Shown: in pieces, positions 26,216-34,933 of the stretch | Numbering within the stretch: position 1 is the stretch's first letter | How the letters are laid out: the number at the start of each line of letters is the position of its first letter | Assembly (NCBI RefSeq): GCF_000498475.1 | Contig: NZ_AVBI01000001.1 | Span: 372,001-436,000, forward strand | Length of the DNA stretch: 64,000 bases | From: Flavobacterium cauense R2A-7 | Lineage (GTDB): Bacteria; Bacteroidota; Bacteroidia; Flavobacteriales; Flavobacteriaceae | Direction of reading: 5' to 3' | Program-made: the position numbers and the translations under genes | Notes under the pieces: generated by a model | What the model was told of the DNA's origin: nothing | Seen by the model: only the letters and a program-made list of their open reading frames with translations | Database searches by the model: none

Positions 26216-26950
26216 ATGCAAAAATTAATTTCATACCCAATATCCATTGTTTTCTATTTGGCTTTTGCGTTATGTCTATTGATATTTCATCCGATACAAT
26301 GGGTATGTTTGAATGTTTTTGGTTATCAGGCACACAAGAAAAGTGTCGATTACCTTAACTTCTTTTTGACAAAATGTACGAATCTTTTAGGAACTACTTA
26401 TGATTTTCAGCACATTGACAGAATTCCGAAAGGAGTACCCGTTATTTTCGTAGCCAACCATCAGAGTTTGTATGACATTGTTGGGATTATCTGGTATTTA
26501 CGCCGTTCCCATCCGAAATTTGTCAGCAAAAAAGAATTGGGAAAAGGAATTCCGAGTGTATCTTATAATTTACGTCACGGCGGTTCGGTGTTAATCGACA
26601 GAAAAGACCCGAAACAAGCATTGCCGGTAATTAAAGGATTGGGCGAATATATTGAAAAAAACAACCGTGCTGCGGTAATTTTTCCGGAAGGAACTAGAAG
26701 CAAAAATGGTGTTCCGAAGCGTTTTTCGGAAAACGGTCTGAAAATATTATGTAAATATGCGCCATCGGCCTATATTGTGCCGATTTCTATAAACAATTCC
26801 TGGAAGATGGTTCGCTACGGACAATTCCCAATGGGCTTAGGGAACCGATTGCAATTCATCATTCATGAACCCATGGCCATAAAAGACTATCCTTTTTCCG
26901 AATTAATGGAAAAAACAGAAAAGGCGGTGGTAGAAGGAATAAAAATTTAA
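26216..26950 (+). CDS. plsC: 1-acyl-sn-glycerol-3-phosphate acyltransferase
   Basis: 244 residues. N-terminal membrane segment (IVFYLAFALCLLIFHPIQW), acyltransferase motif I NHQSLYDI (H-x4-D, about 82-87), motif III FPEGTRSKNG (about 155-164) and motif IV IVPISINN. It makes phosphatidic acid at the inner membrane. The acyl-ACP desaturase gene follows by 5 bases, so phospholipid acylation and unsaturation are probably co-expressed. Confidence 0.92.
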   Translation: MQKLISYPISIVFYLAFALCLLIFHPIQWVCLNVFGYQAHKKSVDYLNFFLTKCTNLLGTTYDFQHIDRIPKGVPVIFVANHQSLYDIVGIIWYLRRSHPKFVSKKELGKGIPSVSYNLRHGGSVLIDRKDPKQALPVIKGLGEYIEKNNRAAVIFPEGTRSKNGVPKRFSENGLKILCKYAPSAYIVPISINNSWKMVRYGQFPMGLGNRLQFIIHEPMAIKDYPFSELMEKTEKAVVEGIKI

Positions 26951-26955
26951 AACTT

Positions 26956-27954
26956 ATGTCAATACAAAATGTACGTCTGGAAGTAATGCAATTTCTGGAG
27001 AAAAATATCGACAGTTTCGTGGAAAACTACCTAATTCCTGTCGAAAAAATATGGCAACCCAGCGACTTGCTTCCGAATTCCGAAAAAGACACTTTTTTGG
27101 ATGAAGTAACCGAACTGCGTGAAATCGCCAAAGAATTACCGTATGACTTTTGGGTGGTTTTGGTAGGTGACACCATCACCGAAGAAGCGTTACCAACTTA
27201 TGAATCTTGGTTAATGGATGTGGAAGGTGTAGATCAGAAAACAGCTAACGGCGACAACGGCTGGGCCAAATGGTTACGCCAATGGACCGGGGAAGAAAAC
27301 CGTCACGGTGATTTGTTAAACAAATATTTATACTTATCCGGTCGTGTGAACATGCGCGAAGTCGAGATTACCACACAGCACTTAATTAACGATGGTTTCG
27401 ATCCGGGAACCGACCGTGATCCGTATAAAAACTTCGTATTTACCAGTTTTCAGGAATTGGCTACGTATGTTTCCCACAACCGTGTGGCACAATTGGCAAA
27501 GAAATTCGGTGACAACAAATTGTCTAAAATCTGTAAAATCATTGCCGGCGATGAAATGCGTCACCATTTGGCCTACAGCGAATTCGTAGACCGTATTTTT
27601 AAAGTCGATCCGAGCCAGATGATGTTGGCCTTCGAATACATGATGAAGAAAAAAATCACAATGCCGGCCCATTTAATCCGTGAATCAGGAGAAAGTATCG
27701 GTAGCGCATTTGAGAAATTTTCGGAATCAGCACAACGCATCGGAGTGTATACCGCAATGGATTATGTAGACATTCTTGAAAAATTGAATGCCAAATGGGA
27801 AATCGACAAAATCGGAAACTTAACCGATGAAGCCGAAAAAGCCCGTGATTATTTATTGAAACTACCGGCGCGTATGACTAGAATTGCAGAGCGTATGGTT
27901 GTACCAAGTGAAGAAAAACTGTTCAAGTGGGTACAACCTGCCTTGATTAAGTAA
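26956..27954 (+). CDS. acyl-[ACP] desaturase
   Basis: 332-residue soluble di-iron fatty-acid desaturase of the plant-type stearoyl-ACP family. The two iron-binding motifs are EENRHGDLLNKYLYL (about 114-128, EExxH) and DEMRHHLAYSEFV (about 196-208). It introduces a cis double bond into ACP-bound acyl chains using O2 and ferredoxin. Length and motifs are complete. Followed by a terminator. Confidence 0.92.
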   Translation: MSIQNVRLEVMQFLEKNIDSFVENYLIPVEKIWQPSDLLPNSEKDTFLDEVTELREIAKELPYDFWVVLVGDTITEEALPTYESWLMDVEGVDQKTANGDNGWAKWLRQWTGEENRHGDLLNKYLYLSGRVNMREVEITTQHLINDGFDPGTDRDPYKNFVFTSFQELATYVSHNRVAQLAKKFGDNKLSKICKIIAGDEMRHHLAYSEFVDRIFKVDPSQMMLAFEYMMKKKITMPAHLIRESGESIGSAFEKFSESAQRIGVYTAMDYVDILEKLNAKWEIDKIGNLTDEAEKARDYLLKLPARMTRIAERMVVPSEEKLFKWVQPALIK

Positions 27955-27962
27955 TAAAACAT

Positions 27963-27995
27963 AAAAATCCTTTCTTAACCGAAGGGATTTTTTTT
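27963..27995 (+). terminator. terminator after the desaturase gene
   Basis: AAAATCCTTT pairs with AAGGGATTTT (one G:T) across a short loop, followed by a T tract. Confidence 0.75.
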
Positions 27996-28009
27996 AAAAC
28001 CGACACATT

Positions 28010-28654
28010 ATGGGTTTGATAGACAGCACGATCCTTTTCGTAAAACAACAACTGGAAAATGCCGAAGGCGGTCACGATTGGTTTCATATCGAACGGGTGT
28101 ATAAAAATGCACTTTTAATTGCTGATGGCGAAGACTGTGATTTGATGGTGGTAAAATTGGGCGCCTTGTTGCATGATATTGCCGACAGTAAATTCCACGA
28201 TGGCGATGAAAGCATAGGGCCGAAAACTGCCCGGGCTTTTCTGGAAAGTCAAAACGCTTCGGAAGACGTGATTGAACACGTAATTGCCATCATTGAAAAC
28301 ATTTCGTTTAAAGGCGGTAATTTTGAAAAAACGTTTCATTCCAAAGAACTGGAAATCGTTCAGGACGCCGATCGTCTGGATGCATTGGGTGCGATTGGTA
28401 TTGCGCGTGCTTTTAATTACGGCGGCTTTAAAAACCGCACGATATTCAACCCAAATGTTCAGCCGAACCTCAACATGAGCAAGGAAGAATACAAGAATTC
28501 CAACGGTACGACGTTGAATCATTTCTATGAAAAACTATTGCTTTTAAAAGACAAAATGAATACCGTAACAGGGAAGAAAATCGCTTTGGAACGCCACAAT
28601 TACATGCAAAATTTCCTCTCGCAGTTTTATGCGGAATGGGATGGGGAGAAGTAG
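28010..28654 (+). CDS. HD-domain phosphohydrolase
   Basis: 214 residues of the YedJ/HD superfamily type: GGHDWFHIERVYKNAL (first His about residue 20-25), LLHDIADSKFHDGDES (HD doublet about 50) and VQDADRLDALGAIGIARAF (final Asp about 122). These are metal ligands of cytosolic phosphohydrolases that act on nucleotides or similar phosphates; the substrate is unknown. Its stop is 5 bases upstream of the GTTAGCCAT repeat that bounds the DUF4386 cassette. Confidence 0.88.
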   Translation: MGLIDSTILFVKQQLENAEGGHDWFHIERVYKNALLIADGEDCDLMVVKLGALLHDIADSKFHDGDESIGPKTARAFLESQNASEDVIEHVIAIIENISFKGGNFEKTFHSKELEIVQDADRLDALGAIGIARAFNYGGFKNRTIFNPNVQPNLNMSKEEYKNSNGTTLNHFYEKLLLLKDKMNTVTGKKIALERHNYMQNFLSQFYAEWDGEK

Positions 28655-28659
28655 TGGTA

Positions 28660-29454
28660 GTTAGCCATAATTTAAAAAAATCGTACCCGTAACACAAAAT
28701 AAACATAATGATAACTATTTTAAAACAAGACTTTGCCAGATGGCTTCAAACAAAAAATTAGCAAGAATTGCAGGTCTATGTTATCTTATTGTAATTGCGA
28801 CAGGCTTATTTGCTGAAGTATTCGTTCGTCAAGCGTTACTAGTTTCTGGAGATGCAATTGCAACAGCACACAACATTCAATGTTCTGAAATGTTGTTTCG
28901 TTATGGGTTTACTGCAGACCTTATCAACTTTATTATAGGACTGCCTTGTGTGATTATTATTTATAAACTTTTCAAGCCTATTAATAAAACTCTTGTTAGA
29001 CTTGCTATTATATTTGTTGTTATTCAAACTGCAATCATTGCTGTGAATTTACTATTTCAAATGACTCCACTACTCCTTTTGGGTGGCGACAAATATCTAA
29101 ATACTTTTCAACCAAATCAATTAGCAACACTTTCGTTATTATTGCTAAACATTCAAGCATTAGGATATGGAATTGGATTAGTATTTTTTGGTTTTTACTG
29201 CCTTATTATCGGCTATCTAATTTTTAAATCGACAATTGTACCAAGACTTCTTGGAATACTTTATGCTCTATCAGGTTTGGGATATTTAATCAATAGTTTT
29301 GTAATGTTTCTTTCAAAAGACTTTGCAAACCCTTTCTTTATTTACTTTGCTATTCCTATATTCATTGGAGAATTATCACTTTGTTTGTGGTTACTAATAA
29401 TGGGAGTAAAAGAACAGGAAGTTAATTTTAAAGTGTAAAAAAACCATGGCTAAC
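28660..29454. mobile_element. possible single-gene cassette bounded by GTTAGCCAT inverted repeats
   Basis: GTTAGCCAT (28660-28668) and its exact reverse complement ATGGCTAAC (29446-29454) bracket the DUF4386 gene. The right end (GGCTAACAGCGGTTTTG) resembles boundary sequences I recall at stand-alone gene cassettes in Bacteroidetes and loosely an integron attC L-box. The enclosed DNA is visibly richer in A/T than the genes on both sides, and it separates two convergent genes. No integrase is in the window. Confidence 0.4.
28740..29438 (+). CDS. DUF4386 family membrane protein
   Basis: 232 residues with about six transmembrane helices: opening KKLARIAGLCYLIVIATGLFAE, then LLFQMTPLLLLGGDKYLNTF and PRLLGILYALSGLGYLINSF, the DUF4386 pattern. 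Function unknown. Codon use is strongly A/T-biased compared with neighbours (many TTA, ATT, AAT), consistent with recent acquisition. A 17-codon frame MITILKQDFARWLQTKN at 28709-28762 overlaps its start and may be a remnant or leader. Confidence 0.8.
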   Translation: MASNKKLARIAGLCYLIVIATGLFAEVFVRQALLVSGDAIATAHNIQCSEMLFRYGFTADLINFIIGLPCVIIIYKLFKPINKTLVRLAIIFVVIQTAIIAVNLLFQMTPLLLLGGDKYLNTFQPNQLATLSLLLLNIQALGYGIGLVFFGFYCLIIGYLIFKSTIVPRLLGILYALSGLGYLINSFVMFLSKDFANPFFIYFAIPIFIGELSLCLWLLIMGVKEQEVNFKV

Positions 29455-30946
29455 AGCGGTTTTGTCCAACCAATTCCAAAGTGACTGCATACACTTTACG
29501 CCTTTCCATTTTTGCTTTCAGCCAGGCATAAAAACTCATTACAAAGAGATCTTCTTCCCTTTGGGGACGCCATTGAAAAAGAGAATCGGCTTGAGAAACC
29601 AATTCTTCCGAGGTAAGATATCCCGGCTCATAAAGAAACCGCTCTACGAAACCAAGGAAAACCAAAACCCGTTCTTCTTTCATTTCGGTTAAATACTTTT
29701 TATACCTTCTTTTAAAACTGCTCAGTCTTGAAAGAACATAATCAGCATGGTCCAATTCGACATGCAGTAGAATTTCCACCAGATTTTTTTTGATGGTCCA
29801 TTCCGTTCCCTTTTTTTTCTCATACCAGGCATCCGAACCGGAAAATGTTTTGATGATTTGCTGTACTTTTCGCAACTCATTTTGCTGAAAATGAAATACC
29901 CCCAGACTCAACTGCAAATCGAGGATGTCCGTGACTTCATTTTTGGCAACCGAATTCAAAGCGTCCTCTAACATACGGATTGCTGTGACTGAATTTCCGG
30001 AATAATTTTCATTCAGGCTACGCAATAACAGCAATCGGTTTTCGAATTGTTTAAAATAGACGTTGTCCTGTTTTTTCATTTCGACTTCCATTTTATCAAG
30101 GTATGCTTTTGAATCGTCGAATTTTTTGTTCCGAAAAAGCATGTTTGCCATAAAGTACAAGATATTGATGTGGTAAAAAAGGTGTTTTTCTGCCAATTGG
30201 GTTTTCGTGTTAATAAATCGGAAGCTGGTCGCTACAAAATGTTCAATTTCGTGATATTTATTGCGCAACGCCGCATATTCATTGGCGATAAAAAGAATCT
30301 GATACAACGATTTGAAGGTCATCCTTTCCTCCAAAGAAATCGACAATTTTGCAAAAGTGTGATGAAGTGTTTGGTGAAAATCGACGTCAGCGGTTCCTTC
30401 TTTAATTTTGGCCAATTCCATACGCAACGAGGCATACGCGAGATTTAGCTGTTCTTCCTGTAAAAATTTTTGCTGATTGATTTCGTATTTGTGAACCAAT
30501 GCCGAAAAATCAATGGATGGATTAAGATACGCATATTGAATGTAAGTGTGATAAACCTCATTCAAAAGATTAAAGCGTTCGATCCCAAGTGCTTTTACTT
30601 CTGCTTTTTCCAAAATTTTAAAAGCCGCTTTGTGCTGGGAATGTTCAAAAAAAGTACGGCTCACCAAAATCAGTTTCAACACATCGCGTTCTTCCGACGT
30701 ATCATTTTCAAACCGTTTGTTGGCAATAAATTCAACCAGATTCTGATACAACCGTTTGCGTAAGGCATACAAGGCCGGTTTGTTTTTATAAACCGTTATT
30801 TCTTCATTTATATCATCATTTTTAAGCAAATTAAAAAGTTGAATATTCTGCGTGTCATGCCGTTTGTTTTTCTTTTTTAAGAAAAGCATAAATTCTTCTT
30901 TTTCAACTAATGTTAGGGTTTTAATAATTCCGGAAACCGAGTTCAT
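29450..30946 (-). CDS. helical-repeat (TPR-like) protein of unknown function
   Basis: 498 residues from ATG 30946 (an ATG at 30967 is also in frame but lies at the expected transcription start). No signal peptide or enzymatic motif. The sequence is almost entirely amphipathic helices in pairs (for example FRNKKFDDSKAYLDKMEVEMKK and LRKVQQIIKTFSG), resembling degenerate TPR/SEL1-like solenoids in flavobacterial proteins of unknown role. The last four residues and the stop codon fall in the sequence next to the GGCTAAC repeat, so its C-terminus may have been changed by the neighbouring insertion. Confidence 0.7.
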   Translation of the reverse strand: MNSVSGIIKTLTLVEKEEFMLFLKKKNKRHDTQNIQLFNLLKNDDINEEITVYKNKPALYALRKRLYQNLVEFIANKRFENDTSEERDVLKLILVSRTFFEHSQHKAAFKILEKAEVKALGIERFNLLNEVYHTYIQYAYLNPSIDFSALVHKYEINQQKFLQEEQLNLAYASLRMELAKIKEGTADVDFHQTLHHTFAKLSISLEERMTFKSLYQILFIANEYAALRNKYHEIEHFVATSFRFINTKTQLAEKHLFYHINILYFMANMLFRNKKFDDSKAYLDKMEVEMKKQDNVYFKQFENRLLLLRSLNENYSGNSVTAIRMLEDALNSVAKNEVTDILDLQLSLGVFHFQQNELRKVQQIIKTFSGSDAWYEKKKGTEWTIKKNLVEILLHVELDHADYVLSRLSSFKRRYKKYLTEMKEERVLVFLGFVERFLYEPGYLTSEELVSQADSLFQWRPQREEDLFVMSFYAWLKAKMERRKVYAVTLELVGQNRC

Positions 30947-31069
30947 GTGGTATAATTTATTAAACATTAAAGATAGCTATTTTACTAATATATCGTCAGT
31001 TTTTATAAAATATTGATTTTTATGCAACCGGATTTTGACGGAATTTCGCTGTATCAAAAACAAACAATC

Positions 31070-31534
31070 ATGGAAAATTTCAAAACATCAGAAGAAAGAG
31101 CAATCATCGGAAAACAAAACGAGCAAGCAACCATTTCAATTTTAAAACCTAGCAACGCTTTTGTCGGCGCCTCATGGATGGTTTTCGTTATAGGTGTCGT
31201 GTCGTATTGCGTTGGGTTATCCAATGCGGAAATGCAATTAAACGAAAAAGGATATTATTTCACCTTATTACTGTTCGGACTCTTTTCGGTAATCTCCGTT
31301 CAGAAAAATGTGCGCGATAAAATGGAACAAATACCGGTATCCGATATTTATTACGGACTGAGTTGGTTTTCTGCCTTGGCATCGTTAACCCTTCTTGTAA
31401 TAGGATTGTGGAATGCCGATTTGGAACTGAGTGAAAAAGGGTTTTTCGGAATGGCGTACCTGGTGGGTTTGTTTGCTGCCATTACAGTGCAAAAAAATAC
31501 CCGCGATTTAAAAGTATCCGAAAGCAATAATTAA
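31070..31534 (+). CDS. YiaA/YiaB family inner-membrane protein
   Basis: 154 residues from ATG 31070; the upstream frame from 31013 lacks conserved sequence. Two tandem YiaA/YiaB repeats: SWMVFVIGVVSYCVGLSNAEMQLNEKGYYF and SWFSALASLTLLVIGLWNADLELSEKGFF, each a two-helix membrane hairpin, each ending with VQKNxRD. Role unknown (envelope stress is suggested for E. coli relatives). A GCAACCG at 31024-31030 upstream recalls the -35-like box of the six-gene array but no good partner box is present. Confidence 0.85.
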   Translation: MENFKTSEERAIIGKQNEQATISILKPSNAFVGASWMVFVIGVVSYCVGLSNAEMQLNEKGYYFTLLLFGLFSVISVQKNVRDKMEQIPVSDIYYGLSWFSALASLTLLVIGLWNADLELSEKGFFGMAYLVGLFAAITVQKNTRDLKVSESNN

Positions 31535-31551
31535 TTCCGAAATGGTGTAAA

Positions 31552-31581
31552 AAAACGGCTTTCAGATCTGAAAGCCGTTTT
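31552..31581. terminator. bidirectional terminator, 30-base perfect palindrome
   Basis: AAAACGGCTTTCAGA (31552-31566) is followed at once by its exact reverse complement to 31581 and then a T tract; shared by the convergent YiaA and DUF1573 genes. Confidence 0.9.
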
Positions 31582-31586
31582 TTTTA

Positions 31587-31997
31587 TTATTTTACTACCT
31601 CACCACTTAAACTTAAAACTGTAAAGGGTGGTGCTGTATTCGCTTCAAGAAGCACATCTTTTCTAATTTTCCCTACTTTATTTGGAATAAACCGCACCAT
31701 AACTTTTGCACTATCTCCCTCTTTTACAGGTTCTTTAGTAAAATCAGCAACGGTACATCCGCAATTTGACTGAACATTTTTTATAACCAAATTATCAGAA
31801 CTCTGGTTTTTCACAAAAAAAGTATGGTTGACAGTATCTGAAATCTTAATTCTTCCAAAAACAAAATGCTTCTCTGAAATCTCAATTTTAGTATTGGAAG
31901 GGTCTAATAGATTATTTATTTCGTCTCTTTTGAAATAATAAAACAATCCTATAACAATAACAACTACTAAAATTGCAACTTTAAAAATATTTTTCAT
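31587..31997 (-). CDS. DUF1573 domain protein, membrane-anchored
   Basis: 136 residues: one N-terminal membrane helix (VAILVVVIVIGLFYYF), then a DUF1573 Ig-like domain with the family signature VIKNVQSNCGCTVADF (about 72-87) and a second part VMVRFIPNKVGKIRKDVLLEAN. These domains face the periplasm; their job is unknown. It is 16 bases downstream of the fulvocin-related gene on the same strand, so both are likely one transcript. A role as partner or protective protein for the Cys-rich peptide is possible but only inferred from position. Confidence 0.85.
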   Translation of the reverse strand: MKNIFKVAILVVVIVIGLFYYFKRDEINNLLDPSNTKIEISEKHFVFGRIKISDTVNHTFFVKNQSSDNLVIKNVQSNCGCTVADFTKEPVKEGDSAKVMVRFIPNKVGKIRKDVLLEANTAPPFTVLSLSGEVVK

Positions 31998-32013
31998 AGC
32001 GCTAAATTCTTAA

Positions 32014-32621
32014 TCAATTACTTACACATAACCCATTACAAACTTCTTGCAACCACCATCCACAGTTAACGGTTCTTTCACAAGACCAAACAAAACAAGA
32101 ACTTCCCCAAACACACCAATCATCAGATGAGCTACAATTACAATTACTTGTTCCGCCGCCACCGCCGCCGCCAATTTCACCTTCTCCGGGTAATTTTTGT
32201 GAAATAACGGAATCGTCTACATTGTCCAAACTAGAAAAATAAGAAATCAATTGAGCTTGGGTAAAAAGTAATTTCCCAATCCTCTTCATTTCAGGCAAAT
32301 ATATATTATAATATTGTGCGTGATTTTCAAAGGCATTCTCTTCAAAATATTCCATCCTTAAAGTAGCTGTTAATTGATGTACAAACTCCTTTTGCGAACT
32401 ATTTAAAACATTTGAATTCTTTAGTGAGTTTAATTTATTATTCCCAATGTGGAACTTATTTTCTTTTGACAACATTCCAAAGGCTATTTTTTGACTATCA
32501 CCCTTTAAGTTTTTACAGCATTAATCTTTTGGATATCAACCGAACTGACTCCCTCATTTTCACAAGATGAAAACAAACAAATTATTAAAGTCAGCAACCC
32601 TAATTTTTTTAGTAAATTCAT
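32014..32621 (-). pseudogene. fulvocin C-related bacteriocin precursor, frameshifted
   Basis: Two frames encode one protein. From ATG 32621 a lipoprotein signal (MNLLKKLGLLTLIICLFSSC, lipobox at Cys20) runs to a stop at 32505. The next frame continues at once (KNLKGDSQKIAFGMLSKENKF, with an internal ATG at 32475) to 32014. The shift falls in a run of five A (32510-32514 on this strand); one extra A joins them. The C-terminus is a GEGEIGGGGGGG hinge followed by a Cys-rich core of about 43 residues with eight Cys (NCNCSSSDDWCVWGSSCF through EVCNGLCVSN), the fulvocin C pattern. It may be a broken gene, a sequencing error, or restarted from 32475 without export signal. Confidence 0.78.
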
Positions 32622-32638
32622 TATTTATATATTTTTTT

Positions 32639-32666
32639 CAAATTTAAAAAAATGAAAAAACTACAA
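32639..32666 (-). promoter_or_regulatory. promoter of the fulvocin-related gene
   Basis: Minus strand: TTG (32666-32664), 17 bases, TAAATTTG (32646-32639), a full Bacteroidetes promoter 17 bases before ATG 32621. It supports 32621 rather than 32475 as the true start. Confidence 0.65.
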
Positions 32667-32731
32667 TTATTATCTATGAGTTTTAAAAAACAAAGATTTT
32701 TCTCTAAATTTTTTTATTTTAAATAAAGTAA

Positions 32732-34075
32732 CTATACCACGCCCTGCGCTAACATAGCATCGGCGACTTTAACGAAACCGGCGATATTGGCACCTTTCAC
32801 ATAATCGATATAACCGTCCGGATTAGTTCCATACGCCACACACGACTCGTGGATATCGGTCATAATTGCTTTCAGTCGCTCGTCCACTTCTTCTCTGGTC
32901 CAGCTCAAACGCAAGGAGTTCTGCGACATTTCCAGTCCCGAAGTAGCTACCCCTCCGGCATTCGAGGCTTTTCCGGGCGCAAATAATATTTTAGCCGCAT
33001 GGAACGCTTCCACTGCTTCCGGAGTACAAGGCATATTCGCACCTTCCGCCACACAGAAACAACCGTTAGCCAGTAAGGTTTTGGCCGCTTCCCTATCCAA
33101 TTCATTTTGCGTCGCACAAGGCAAAGCAATCTCGCATTTTACTTCCCACGGACATTTGCCTGCAACAAATTGAGCATTCGGGTATTTTACAACATACTCA
33201 TTAATACGACCGTAACGTTCGTTCTTAATTTCCATGATGTAGGCCAGTTTATCCGCATCGATACCCTCCGCATCATAAATATAACCGGAAGAATCCGAAG
33301 CCGTAACCACTTTTCCGCCCAATTGCGTTGCTTTTTCAATGGCATATTGCGCTACGTTTCCGGAACCCGACACCACTACCGTTTTTCCCGCAAAGCTCTG
33401 CCCTCTGGTTTGCAGCATACTCTGGGCAAAATAGACATCGCCATAACCGGTAGCTTCCGGACGAATCAGAGAACCTCCGAAAGTAATGCCTTTACCGGTT
33501 AGTACTCCCGTAAATTCATTGCGTAATTTTTTGTACTGACCGTACATATATCCTACTTCTCTTCCGCCAACACCAATATCTCCTGCCGGCACATCGGTAT
33601 CAGCACCAATATGACGGGCCAATTCGGTCATGAATGCCTGACAAAAACGCATGATTTCAATATCGGATTTTCCTTTCGGATCAAAATCGGAACCGCCTTT
33701 TCCGCCACCCATCGGCAACGTAGTTAGACTGTTTTTGAAAACCTGTTCAAAAGCTAGGAATTTCAGAATACTCAGATTCACCGATGGATGAAAACGCAAT
33801 CCGCCTTTATAAGGTCCGATAGCCGAATTCATCTGGATACGATACCCTTTGTTAACGTTTGTTTTCCCGGCATCATCAATCCAGGCGATTCGGAACATCA
33901 AAACCCTTTCCGGTTCTACCATACGCTCCAAAAGCATTTTGTCCTGGTATTTTTTATTTTGTTCGATGAACGGAATTACGGTTTCGGCCACTTCTTTAAC
34001 CGCTTGTAAAAATTCCGGTTCGTTGGGATTTTTTTGGGCTACTGCCGCAATAAATGCATTGATTGTTTCTGACAT
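32732..34075 (-). CDS. gdhA: NADP-type glutamate dehydrogenase
   Basis: 447 residues from ATG 34075 (MSETINAFIAAV; the frame extension to 34129 overlaps the terminator of the upstream gene). Hexameric GDH interconverting 2-oxoglutarate plus ammonia and glutamate. Motifs: the catalytic Lys in PMGGGKGGSDFDPKG (about 122-136), GGREVGYMYGQYKKL, and the Rossmann GSGNVAQYAIEKA (about 237-249) with the NADP-favouring environment of bacterial anabolic GDH. Monocistronic. Confidence 0.95.
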   Translation of the reverse strand: MSETINAFIAAVAQKNPNEPEFLQAVKEVAETVIPFIEQNKKYQDKMLLERMVEPERVLMFRIAWIDDAGKTNVNKGYRIQMNSAIGPYKGGLRFHPSVNLSILKFLAFEQVFKNSLTTLPMGGGKGGSDFDPKGKSDIEIMRFCQAFMTELARHIGADTDVPAGDIGVGGREVGYMYGQYKKLRNEFTGVLTGKGITFGGSLIRPEATGYGDVYFAQSMLQTRGQSFAGKTVVVSGSGNVAQYAIEKATQLGGKVVTASDSSGYIYDAEGIDADKLAYIMEIKNERYGRINEYVVKYPNAQFVAGKCPWEVKCEIALPCATQNELDREAAKTLLANGCFCVAEGANMPCTPEAVEAFHAAKILFAPGKASNAGGVATSGLEMSQNSLRLSWTREEVDERLKAIMTDIHESCVAYGTNPDGYIDYVKGANIAGFVKVADAMLAQGVV

Positions 34076-34117
34076 ATTTAAGTCTGGTTTAGTGTGTTGT
34101 GTATTAAAAGTACAAAA

Positions 34118-34144
34118 AAAGCGAACCAATTTGGCTCGCTTTAA
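34118..34144 (-). terminator. terminator of the hemH-hemJ-kinase-crotonase operon
   Basis: Read on the minus strand, AAAGCGA pairs with TCGCTTT around an inner CCA/TGG stem and ends in a T tract, just after the crotonase stop at 34147. Confidence 0.8.
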
Positions 34145-34146
34145 AA

Positions 34147-34929
34147 TTATTTCCCGGGAAATACTGCTTTTCTTTTTTCTAAAAACGCGGTGGTTCCTTC
34201 TTTAAAATCCTCTGTTCCGAAACACTCTCCGAACGCTTTGATTTCTGTTTCGAATCCGTTTACGCCGTCTTTGAAATTGGCATTGATTGATTGAATTGCT
34301 TTACTAATGGCAACTCCCGAATTTTTCATGATGCGTTGCGCAATTCCTTTTGTAAATTCAATCAGTTCAGCCTGAGCGACCACATGATTTACCAATCCGG
34401 CTCTGTAAGCATCTTCTGCCGTAACCATTCCGGCGGTCATAATCATTTCCATGGCACGGCCTTTCCCGATTAATTGCGGCAAACGCTGTGTTCCACCGTA
34501 ACCCGGAATAACCCCTAAAGACGTTTCCGGCAAACCCATTTTAGCGTTGTCCGAAGCGACTCTGAAATGACAGGCCATTGCCAGCTCCAATCCGCCTCCT
34601 AAGGCAAATCCGTTTACGGCTGCAATTACCGGCTTGTCTAAATTTTCCACAAAATCGAATAACATTTCTTGTCCCTGAGCGGCCAAAACCGTTCCTTTTT
34701 CTACTGAAAAATTAGCAAATTCCGAAATATCAGCACCGGCTACAAACGCTTTTTCTCCGCTTCCGGTAACCACGATTACTTTCACCTCAGCATCTTTTTC
34801 AAGGCTGCCGAAACCGTGATGTAATTCTTCAATTGTAGCTTTGTTTAATGCATTTAATTTTTCAGGACGGTTAATCGTTATAAGGGCAATGCCGTTTTCT
34901 TTTTCGATTAAAATGTTGTTGTAATTCAT
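34147..34929 (-). CDS. enoyl-CoA hydratase/isomerase family protein
   Basis: 260-residue crotonase. Oxyanion-hole segments AFVAGADISEF (about 62-72) and NGFALGGGLELAMACHF (about 107-123), and PETSLGVIPGYGGTQRLPQLIG (about 135-156) with Glu residues at both catalytic positions, fit 3-hydroxybutyryl/enoyl-CoA hydratases. It acts in fatty-acid or butanoate metabolism; the exact substrate is not fixed by sequence. It starts 4 bases after the histidine kinase gene and is the last gene of that operon. Confidence 0.92.
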   Translation of the reverse strand: MNYNNILIEKENGIALITINRPEKLNALNKATIEELHHGFGSLEKDAEVKVIVVTGSGEKAFVAGADISEFANFSVEKGTVLAAQGQEMLFDFVENLDKPVIAAVNGFALGGGLELAMACHFRVASDNAKMGLPETSLGVIPGYGGTQRLPQLIGKGRAMEMIMTAGMVTAEDAYRAGLVNHVVAQAELIEFTKGIAQRIMKNSGVAISKAIQSINANFKDGVNGFETEIKAFGECFGTEDFKEGTTAFLEKRKAVFPGK

Positions 34930-34933
34930 CTCT

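Noticed and set aside
29446..29454. True integron attC site
   Set aside because: The repeat does not obey the strict RYYYAAC/GTTRRRY core and no integron integrase is in the window, so only a loose cassette call is made.
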